From positions 1-64,000 of the forward strand of contig CAMHUC010000002.1 in the NCBI GenBank assembly GCA_946188155.1: 64,000 nucleotides of DNA, in the 5' to 3' direction. The translations under genes and the position numbers were made by a program. Origin of the DNA: an uncultured bacterium (GTDB lineage Bacteria; Bacteroidota; Bacteroidia; Bacteroidales; Bacteroidaceae). Positions 46,767-58,700 of the stretch are shown piece after piece (the first letter of the stretch is position 1; the number at the start of each line of letters is the position of its first letter). The notes beneath the pieces are model-generated. The model saw only the letters and a list, made by a program, of their open reading frames with translations. It was not told where the DNA came from and ran no database searches.

Positions 46767-49700
46767 AGACATGCTGATGAAGATATATTCTGACCATAAT
46801 ACGATAAACACCAGGCGATGGGTGATAGTACTGTCACTGCTCGTCTGCCATCTCTCATGCGGCTTTGCGCAAATAAAGATTGGCGGCAACGTCTACGGCG
46901 GCGGAAATGAGGGCGACACTGGCGGCAGCACCAGTGTCACCGTGCGTGCCGGCGACTTTAATGGTGCCGTCTTCGGCGGTGCCCGTCAGGCTAATGTAGG
47001 CGGGTCTGCCTTCGTCAACATCGACGGAGAGCATATCAGTGGCGACATCACCATCAACTACGTCTATGGCGGCAACGACATCTCCGGCAACGTGGGGGAA
47101 AAGGTGACTGCTAACGATGACCTGCCCGTTGCCCTGACCACCCCGCCGACGGGCAAGACTCAGGCCCACGTGGTGGAGTATGGTCTCACTACCAACACTG
47201 GCGGCGATGCGGGCAAGAACACCCAGGCATACAATGCCTTCATACTCACCACCCCGGAGCGCTCTGTCACTACCAGCGGCGAGGGTGACGCCACCACCAC
47301 ATCCACGTACCAAATCTTCATCGGACAGATGTTCGGCGGCGGCAACGGTGCATACGACTACACCTCAGAACCCTATAAGGGCATGCAGCTACCCGAAGTG
47401 AAGCGCACCTATCAGGAGCTGCGAGGCGGAACGTTCGGCTATGTCTATGCCGGTGGCAATAATGCCACCGTCACCGACAAGGCTGACATCTGTATCGACA
47501 ATAGCAGCACCATTACCACCGCGACCGATGCCCTTGTGGTGAAAGACTATACCAAGCCGGAGAATATCAGTGGCGGCGTTGGCAGTGCTGTCGACCAGCG
47601 CCTGATGAGCATGGGGCTCAACCTCTCTACGTTCAACAACGACCACCAGTTCCTGCGTGTATTCGGCGGCAACAACAAGGCCGACATGCACATACGGCCC
47701 ACGTGGCACCTGCAGCAGGGCGACATCGAGAATCTCTATAGCGGCGGCAACGAGGGGCGCATGACCGCTACCGAAGGCATACTCTTGGAAATCAATCCCC
47801 AGGGAAAAGACGAGGAGAAGATGAAGCTGAAGGTGGAGAATGTGTTCGGCGGCTGCCGCAGGGCCGATGTGTGCCCCACTACCGACGTGGACGGCAAGAC
47901 CCCGGTAACGAGTGTGGCGAACCTCAGCGGCTATAGATTCCCTCCCAATCTGGCAGCCCGCGTACTGGTGCGCGGCGGCGACATCACCAATGTGTATGGC
48001 GGCAACGACATCTCCGGAAAGGTCTATTTCGGCAATGCCTTGGGCGTATATACCAGTATCAAGGGCGATATCTATGGCGGCGGCAACGGCTCATACGCCT
48101 ATACCGACAACCCAGACCTGAAGGACGACCTCATCTGGGGCGACTTCTATTACGATAAAGGCGATGATTCTGCCAAGGCCCTTAATGCCAACCGCCCCAA
48201 TGCCGAGCAGGTATCCATCCGTGTGGCTGGTGAGGCCGACGCCAAGGGGACGATGAAGAGGCAGGTAATCATCGGCGGTAGCATCTACGTGGGTGGCAAC
48301 AGCGCCACGCTGAAGCCGGATCCCGTCCATGCCAGCCTTCCCAACTATCCGATGGCAGAGCTGAAGATAGGCTCCTACGTCATTGCCGACAAAGTGTTCT
48401 TGGGAAACAACGGCGAGGAGATGATCTCGCGTGACGTGCTGGAGCAGTATGTCGGTACCGTGACGGGAGCCAACGCCACGGCGACGACCAGCGACAAGCA
48501 CGACTTCAGCTCGCTTGACCTGACCGATGAGGCCGTCTTTGCAGAGTATATGAACGGCTGCGCCATGGACATGATGCCACAGGTGGTGTTCGACGACTCC
48601 ACCAGGACTTCCAACCCCGACCCTGCCACCTACATCGACTACTCATCCTATTTCGGCTCCTTCTTTTGCGGCGGCAACGTGGGCAGCATGACAAAGGATG
48701 GTAAGGAAATCATAGACTTCAGCCATCCCGTCATCATCTTCGACAAGCTTGTCGGCGGATGCAACAATGCCTTTGTCTATCCTGTTGCCAAAGTGGGCGG
48801 CGGCTATCTGAATGCAGCCTATAACGGCGGCCTCACGGGCGACCCCGACGACAGCGGTGTCAAGCTACAGCTCGACCTGGAAGGGCTGAAGATACAGCCG
48901 AAGCGCTGGAAGGATGAGACCGACAAGACGCAAGGCTTGGAGTGGAACACCTACGTTGATGATACCGAGAATGTTATTGCTGATAATGCGGGAATAGGCG
49001 TTGCTTCAGACGATGACAAGAACCGCCGCTTCCGTGGCGGCAACGTCTATGGGGGCTGCTATGAGAGCGGCCACGTTAACGGCGACGTTGTCATCAACAT
49101 CAACGGCACCATCATCGACCGCGAGGGCGAGCATGGCGTGTTCGATACCGTCACAGAGGATGCCGAAGGCGAGGGCATCCTCTATGACGACACCCAGTTC
49201 CACATCACCGAGCGCCGCTCCGGCGTCATCCTCGACCAGCAGGGCATGGACGTGCTCGGCTCTGCCCTGAGTGTGTTCGGCGGCGGCTACGGCAAGGACT
49301 CCGAGATATGGGGCAGCACCACCGTCAACCTCAACAAGGGCTATGTGTTCCAGATCTTCGGCGGCGGCGAGATGGGGGCTATCGGCAAGGGCACGCGCAA
49401 CGAGACCACTCACAAGTTAAACGATAGTTCATATTCATATAATGCCGCCTACAGCACCACCATCAACCTGCATGGCGAGGTGGCCGGCGTGTCGAAGGGC
49501 GTCACGCTGACTGACGCCCAGGAGGCGATGCTCGCCGAGGCGGAATTCATCTACGGCGGCGGCTTCGAGGGCCTCATTAGCGGCGACACCCACATCTACC
49601 TTGGCAACGGCCGCGTGTTCAACACCTTCGCCGGCTCGTGCAACGCCGACATCCTCGGACATACCGAGACCTACGTGGGTAAGGGCAAGAATGCCAACGG

Positions 49701-52700
49701 CACCGTCGTTGCCGGCTTCCCTTGGGTGCGTGACCACGTCTATGGCGGCAACGACCTCGGTGGGCGCATACGGGGCTCCGCCAGCTTCAGCGGGAAGCTG
49801 AGCGACTTTGCTCAGGGCAAGAGCTATTCCTCCGCCGTGGCCGCCCCCACCACTGCCTCCGCCTATATGGAGTACACGCAGGGCCGCGTGGACCGCATCT
49901 TCGGCGGATGCTATGGCGACTATGACTACATCACGGCGACGGACAATCCGTTCAACAACGACAAATACTCCTTTGAGACCTACCAAGGCAGCGAAACCCA
50001 CACCTATGGCATCAAGTATTTCAAGCCCTACCTGAACAATGCCTTCGTCAACATCATACCGACGAGCAATGCCAACAACGCCATCTCGATGGTGTTCGGC
50101 GCCGGACAGGGCATCAGCGGCGACCGCGACGGCGACGACATGCAGGACCGCAGCTACGTGCTCATCGACATTCCGCAGACCCAGGAGAAATTCAAGGGGC
50201 TTGAGGTATTCGGTGCCGGAGCCTACGACGGCCTCGGCATGCGCTTCGACCCAGCCAACGACAGCGAGAAGGTGACCACCGCCAACAGCGACAAGGCGAC
50301 GGCCATCGTCGACCTGGTACGTGGACAGATAGCCGCCGCCTATGGTGGCAGCTACAACGAGGGCATCACCCGCCGCACGATGGTCAACGTGCCCGCCGGC
50401 TCCACCATCCGCTTAGGCAGCATCTTCGGAGGGGCCTACGGCAACAACACCTTCAAACCCTGCGACGTCTACGAGTCGCACGTGGAATACCACAGTGCCG
50501 ACGCCTGGCTGATATGCAACCCGTTGAGGCTGGATGACGACGGCAACACGATTGGTGACAGGCGCATGAAGGGAGCCATCTATGGCGGCAACAACAACGA
50601 GCGGCGCACTATCTATGCCAAAATCAACGTCGACGTGAAGGTGAACCAGGATCACTGGAAGAATGGCGCCACCACCGGCAACATCTATGGCGCGGGATGC
50701 GGTGCCAACACCTGGGCCGAATATACCGAGGTAAACCTCAACAGCGGCGCAGAGGTCTACGAGGTCTACGGCGGCGGCGAGGCCGGAAAGGTGTTCAATA
50801 CGCTGAGCGTGGAGAAGTATATGCAGAAGTACAAGGATACCCCGCCAGATGGTGTCGTCGTCGATGGCGACTGGGCTACTGTGTGGCCGGCTGCCTGGAC
50901 GTTCGGGAGATACTATACCCCCAATGCAGCCTTTGATAATTACAGGGCTAACGACTTGACCAGCCTCAACAATACCGACCTGGTGACACGTGCCGCCTTC
51001 GACGACCGCACCACCAAGACATACCCTTACCGCTACAACACCAACGTGCTTATCCGCCGGGGAGCCCTGGTCAACAACTATGCCTACGGCGGCGGCCTCG
51101 GTGCGGATGCCAAGATCTGCGGGTCTACCTACATCGCCCTGCTCGGCGGCACGGTGAAGAAGGACTTGTATGCCGCCGGCACCAGTGGCGCCGTGCAGGA
51201 CTGGCTCGACGACCAGCGCTTCACAGCCAGTGCCAACGCTTACGTGGCGGGGGGAACGGTGCGCAATGTCTACGGCGGCGGATGGGAAGGCAGCGTGGGC
51301 CACCACGAGGGAGCCATTGAGAACGACCCCTCTGGCGACAGCCTCGGCGAGACGCACGTCGTCATCGGCATACGCCGGGACCAGCCCGACAACCAGCTTA
51401 TCGACGACCTGACATACGCTAAAGGTAGCAAAGCCACGGTTGACGACTACGGCCTTTACTACGGCGTGCCGGCCATCCAGCGCAATGCTTACGGAGGCGG
51501 CGAGGGCGGCGCCGTATTCGGCACCACCAGCATCACGCTGAACAACGGATACATAGGCTACGTCTATTCTGACAGCGAACCCGAGGACAAGACGATTCCT
51601 TACGTCAATATCTACGATGGCTACTATCAGGAGAAACTGCACGACGAGACATGGACGGACCACGTCGGTGAGAACCGCTTAGAGGGCAGTGGCAACTTGT
51701 TCGGCGGCGGCTACGTGGACAACAGCAGTGTAGACTTCACCAACGTCACCATGTATGGCGGACTGGTGCGCAACAGCCTCTTCGGCGGCGGCGAGATTGC
51801 GGCTGTGGGAAGAGGAAAAGTGAAAGCGGGAGGCTATCAGAACAGTGAGCGCAACTACATAGGCACCACCAAGCATGGCAAGACCACGGTGACGATGTAC
51901 AAGGGACACGTGCAGCGCGACGTCTTTGGCGGCGGCAAGGGCTACGACAACTTGGGCAAGGTGGGTACGCTCTATACCGACGGCTACGTGTTCGGACAGA
52001 CCGAGGTGCGCATACGCGGCGGCGAGGTGGGCACGGCCACCAACTATGCCGACGGCTACGGCAACGTGTTTGGAGGCGGCGACATCGGCTACGTCTACGG
52101 CCTGGGGACGGCCGACGAGGCGGGCGAGAAGCCATCGCCCGACCACTATTACTATATAGGCTATCGATGCAAGGCGGCATACGGTACGTATAAGGCCGGC
52201 GACGTCATCGCCAAGCAAGACTATGACAAGTTCGGCGACGGCGACAAGAGCAAATGGGAAAAGGTGTGGACGGAGGATGTCAAGGTGGTGGTGGAACCCT
52301 ACGCACAGGTGACAGACGCCGGCGGCGTGACCATCGACGGCACAGCCTACCCCCAATACAGCTATGTGCCCACCGACGTGCTGAACAAGCTGAAGGGCAA
52401 GAACGACGTAAGCGATGGAGCCACGTGGAACAATCTCGACGACAGTGGCGTCATCATCCATAACGCCGTGTTCGCCGGCGGCAACATCGCCGTGGGCAGC
52501 GACAAGGTGTATGCCAATGCCGTCACCGTGTTCGGCAATGTCACCGCATCGCTGCGCGACATCTACCGCCGCGACCTCATCACCATCGGCACCGAGCATA
52601 TCGGCGGACTGTACGGTGGCGGCAACCTGTCGCTCGTCAACGGCTACCGCGAGATGCACATCTCCAACTACGGCACCGACTACTACGGGCTGTCGCAGGA

Positions 52701-55700
52701 GGTGACCTACGACTACTACCAGAACCAACTGACCGACCGCGAGCGTGCCTACTTCCGCCTGCGCTATACATGCCTGACGGCATTTCAGGGCGGCAAGGAT
52801 GCCCAGGGCATCACCTACAAGGGGCATCAAGTGGGCGACCAGATCTATGAGGACGAGTTCAACGACTTGCCTGACGCATACAAGTCGGTGCAAGGCGAAG
52901 GGGTTAGCGACGCCTACTGGAAGCTCGACGGCGTGTGCTCCATCTATGCCGGCCGCCTGCTGAACACGCTGCAGCGTGCCGACCTGGTGGGCGTCTATGG
53001 CTCGCGCCTGGTGCTGCAGGGCGCACGCGACCGCGTGACCGACGTGGTGGACTACACCCGCTACACCATCAACCGCGTGGGAGAGTTGTCGCTCAAGAAG
53101 GTGGACTCACCCGCCGGCGAGACCGACGACACCAACATGAGCCACGGCAACTACTTCGGCATCTACAGCGTGGTGAACTACTTAGGCAACATGACCAGCG
53201 ACGTGCTCTTCGACGATGTACGCACGTCGGATACCAGCGACACCGACGACCATACCACCTATTATGATTGGAAGAAAAGCAACCCCAACAGCCGCAAGCG
53301 AAACACGGCCACCTGCCACAACCAGGTGGCACTGGCATCGGGCGTGTTCCTCGAACTGACCAAGGAGACGAGCACCGCCGAACGCAAGGACTACGGCTAC
53401 ATCACCGGCGTGGTGGAACTGGACCTCATCAATGCCAAGGCCGACGAGATTGGTGGCGGCTACGTCTACGCCAAGAACGAGCACGGCACGCGAAGCACGG
53501 TGGACTATACGATGGTGACACTCTCTGAATTCAACAACGACCTGCGCACCTATAAGATGTACACATATAATGAGGAACCCGACCACCTACAGTTGATACA
53601 GACATCGGGCAACTTCATCCACGACTCACGAAAGATCATCATCGACGACTGCTACCCTCACAACATGTCGTATGACCATACGAAGGCCCCCTACTCCGAG
53701 GCGCACTACTGGTACATCAAGGGTAGCATCTACATCTACGACCAGGTCATCTCGGCCTACACTGGCTCGCCAACGGCCTACACCCGCGAGAAGCAGATAC
53801 CGCTCACCATCACTGCCGGCTCGCACGGACAGCTGAAACTGGTCAACGTGCAGCCCAACCTCTATGCCTACTACGAAAATTTCGACACCAGGACGAAGAT
53901 TGGAGAGGACGGTGTGAAAGTGAACAACAACAGCGTGACCTACAAGCTTAACGACATCATCACCTACTGGGATTGGAGCCAGCTGCCTGAGAAAGAGCGA
54001 GAGCTGTTCGTCGAGGAGACCTACGTCAGCACGTCGGCCTATAAGCTGAGTGCCGGTGACACCGAGGAGCATCCTGCCGGCGAGGTGATGCTGCCAGATG
54101 ACTACAAGACTCTCAAGAACAGTCATCCGACGCTATACGACATAGCGAATGAAAAGATGGTCGATGCAGACGACATCATCCACCCGTCGAACAACATCAG
54201 CCATAAAACGGGCTACGTGGTCAGCTTCGAAATGGACACACCGCCCGACTGGAACACGTGGTATTCGAAGAAGACGGGAGACATCGACAAAATCAGCACA
54301 ACAGCATACAAGAATCTGACAGACACGGAACAAGACGGTTACCGGCCCGGCCCCACCTTCAAGCTGACAGCCGACGGAAGCCAGGTGTTCGGCCAGCGGC
54401 ACTATGATGAGGGCGAGATCATCCCGCAGTCTGTTCACGACGCCTATAGCCCCGGCACTGGCGACCAAGCCACTGTGAGCCGCGCCTACGTCACGGCAGA
54501 ACAGGTGTCGTACACATATAACAGCCAGTCCAAGACCGTCAATGCAGGCACCGCCATCTCCGAGACGGAATACAACGGACTGGACACAGCCACCAAGGCC
54601 AAGTTCAAGGAAGCCAAGATGTGCATCAGCACGCTGAAGCTGAGCGACGAGACATACATCCTATATGGCGAACTGCTCAATGAAGACAAGATTGACGAAC
54701 TGGCCCGAGCCTTCAGTGCCAGCGAGAGTACTGCCGACATCGCTGCCATGAAGGCGGAGATAGAGGCCTGCCTCTCCGATGCATACATCTGCGAGGAGGG
54801 AGGCCTGTACGGCGGCCACAGCTATGACGGCGGCACCAACTATGACGCCCTGGAAGGCTGGGCAGCCCTGACGGCTGAAGACCGCAATTCGAACAAGTTC
54901 ACATTCAACTTCGATGCCTTGGACGTCCTGGCCGACCCCGACTATCGGGGCGACATGAACTATTACAGAGCACCATACAACGAGGTGAAGAACGTGGAGT
55001 ACACTGCCATCTATAACGGCGATGAGCCGCTCACGCCTTCTGTGTCCATTGATGGAGTAGCATCATCCATCACGCAGGGTACAGAGCTGACTCGTCCGCA
55101 GTATGAACAGCTGGCCAACGAGAAGTATCACTACACGCCCATCCGCGTCACGACCACCGCTGAAGATGGCGACGACTACTACATCGCCAAGCAGGCCTTC
55201 TCGCGTGGCAACATGGCATACGCCGAGGGCCAGGTCATCAGCTCGGGCACCTACCGCGCACTGTCGGCTACGGAACGCGCCGACTGGGTGACGGTACTCA
55301 AGTTCACCAACACCAGCTCCGACGACAAGATGTACTTCTACTGCCGCGAAGACTACACGGGAGTTACGTCGGTGACCAACCTTGAAAGCGGAGGCACGGT
55401 GAGTGACGGCACTGTCAACGGCTCCGGCACCACCGTCGGCAAGGGCTGGGTCATCTCGCAGGCCGACTACACCACCCTGAAGAACGAGCAGAAAGACTTC
55501 ATCATCAAGGGTGAGGAACCCACGGAGTCGACCACCCTCTACGTCAGCCGTGAGAGCGACATCAGAGACCTCTCGAAGGAGAAGATCATCAGCGTCATCT
55601 ACCAGTACACCTATAATGAAGGCTCCGACGACGGCGACAACGTGGAGCTGGTCAACGAGATGCACATCATCAACATCCACCTGCAGTTTGAGAGCGGAGC

Positions 55701-58700
55701 ACCCATCATCGACCAGCTGTTGCCGCCAGAACTCGTGCTGCCGGGCACCATCGTGGGCATGAACCAGCCCAACGTCACACCGGGGGCCTATGAACTCATT
55801 GGAGGCGGATGGGAAATCTTCGACAACGAGACCGACGCCAAGCACAACCGCAACGGACAGACCTACCGCAACAACGAGACACCGATGTACTGGTATCAGA
55901 ACAACTACTGGGTGGCCTACTATGCCAAGAGCTATCTCGGAAAGACCTACTCGAACCCCGTGCAGTTCAGCGTGGCCAACTACCACGACCTGGCCAAGGT
56001 GATGGGCGACAAGGAGCATCACTACTACATCGACCACAAGGATGCCTCCAAGGAGCGCAACCCGAAGATATACATCAACGACTACTCGACGCTCGACGAC
56101 GAAGACCCGATGAAAAACGCCAACGGCCTCGACCTGCTCAAGCAGCTCTACGACCTGAGCCTGCTGACCACTGAGGCAGCCACCGGCGAGCTGGAGGGCC
56201 ACGCCCTGCTCAACGAGCGCGTGAAGGGCGGCGAGAATCTGGACTTCATACTCCGCACCAACATCGACCATAGCAGCCCTTGGACACCCATCGGCAGCAC
56301 GCAGTGCTTCGGCGGCACGCTGCATGGCGACGGCTATACCATCAGCGGCCTCGACCACTCGCTCTTCGACAAGCTCTGCGGCGCGGTCTATAACCTCGGC
56401 GTCACCGGTTCGTTCTCCGAGGCCGGCATCGCCAACAGCGGCGAGGGCTACATGGAGAACTGCTGGATAAGCACCACGGGAACACCCGACGGCTCACTAA
56501 GGGCTGTATTCGGCAATCCTACGGCCACAAGCGGCATAAAGGTGGTGAACTGCTACTATCCTGAGGGCAAGAACTACCTGACCACCGACAATGGCCGTGG
56601 ACTGGCCAAGCCCATGTCGGCCAGAGCCTTCTACGACGGCACCGTTGCCTACGACCTCAACGGCTTCTACCTCTGGAAGCGATACAACGACCACAGCACG
56701 CCTGCCGGCACGCCCACGGCGTATAACTACTACGTTGACGACACTGACACTGGCGGCAACGCCATCCTGACGCTCAGAACCGATGGCAAGTACGGCGAAG
56801 ACGTGAGCCTCTGCTCGTCGGGATTCGATGGCTTCCGCTATGTGGAAGACCGCTACGGCGACGGTGACTTCATCTATCAGGAGGGCACTATCCCCGAAGA
56901 GGACAACATCAGACTCTATACGCCCGTCGGCTCTTCCGACCCCATCGCAGCAGGCTACTACCCCATCTGGCCCGACGACTACCTGTTCTTCGGCCAGAGC
57001 CTGAACTACGGACAGGTGACGGGTCGCACCCACCAAGGCCGTCCCTCGCGAATCGCCAAGGGAGGCGACCGCCTTACTACCGACGTAACGGGCAACCGTG
57101 TCTACCGCGCACCGGCATATTTCCGTAATTACAACATGGCGACCGTTCACTTCAACCCCTACGCCGTCTTTGTCGAAAAGAATGTCGACGGCACCGTGGA
57201 GGTACACAAGAATATGACCGCCATCGACTTCACGGGCTATAACGACACCAGCTATCCCTATGATAAGGGCTGGAAGCAGTGGTCAAAGACGTCGCAGATG
57301 CTACAGACCTCCGGAAAGTCGTCCGACGCATACGCATTCTACCCGCCACTGCTCGACGACGGCGGCCTGTCGGAGATGCGCAACATCGGGCTGACGCAGA
57401 ACCTGCTGGCCTATACCGATGCCACGGGAAAGACCGCCGATGCCGTGGCCACAGCACTGCCCGACGAGGCATACGCCGAGCTTGACACTGGGGAAAAGCC
57501 GGCAAAGTATCGTGCGGTGGCATATCAGGATCCTTCGTCGGTGAAGGGGCACCACGTAAGCCTTTCCGGCAGCGACTATGTGGCAACCAACGACCACTTC
57601 TTAGTAGACAAGCAGGACTTCAACGCGCCTATCGCCTATACCTTCGCCGATGGCTATCGGATGTGGTACCAGCGTTATCCTGACACTTACGTTGCCATCT
57701 CATGGACAGATGATGACAGCAACGAATCAACGCCGCCCGTGCGCACCACGACTGGCTGGGAGGGCATCAGCCTGCCGTTCAACGCTGAGGTAGTCACTAC
57801 ACATCAGAAGGGCGAGATAACCCACTTCTACAACAAGAGCTGGGAGAGTAAGAACGACAAACCGGCGAAGATAGGTCACGAGTACTGGTTGCGCGAGTTT
57901 GCCGACGGAGGTACTTCTGAGGGTAGTGTCTATAAGGCAAACATGGTATTCCCAACGACTGTTCCCACGGGTGACGAATTGCCTGAGAAAAAAGAGTTCG
58001 AAAGTACCTTCCTCTGGGACTACTACTACTCGTACAACAGGTATGACGATGCCAATACCGATGACTACCAAGAGGATGACAGAGACCACGTATACTATAA
58101 GGAAGGTCGCATTTATGAGGACTATGCCTACCTGACAGCTGCCAAGCCCTACATCATTGGCTTCCCTGGCGCGACGTACCGTGAATTCGACCTTAGTGGC
58201 AATTTCACTCCAGCCAACACGCTTAACTGGCCTGTCTCGCGTAAGCTCGCCAAGCAGTATGTCACCTTCGCCTCGGCAACTGGGACGGCCATCGGCGTGA
58301 GCGACCTCGCCACTGGCATCTCAGCAGATGGCTACATCTTCAAGCCCAGCTACCTGAACGAGGCGTTCGCGGCAGGCACGGCCAACACCTATACCCTCAA
58401 CGCTGAGGGCAGCAGCTACGACGTGCCCGCAGAGGGCGAGGCCGTCAGCGTGGCTGCCTTCCGGCCTTACTTCGTCAAGGCTGCTGGTGGCAATGCCCGC
58501 ACCCGCAGCATCATCTTCGGCGACGCGGAGCAGTCGCAGTTAGGCGGCGACGGGGAGCACAGCGATGCCGACCAGACTGGAACGCTCATCATCCGTCCCG
58601 ACAAGTCGGCGATTGTGGTCACCTCGGCCCTGAGCTATACCACCGATGTGCGCATCTTCAGCACCGCAGGCGTCACGCTCCGCTCGTTCACCATCCAGCC

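Noticed and set aside
50413-51663. 416-aa and similar minus-strand ORFs (e.g. 51679..52893, 55063..56358) inside the giant gene
   Set aside because: Shadow ORFs of GC-rich repeat coding sequence.
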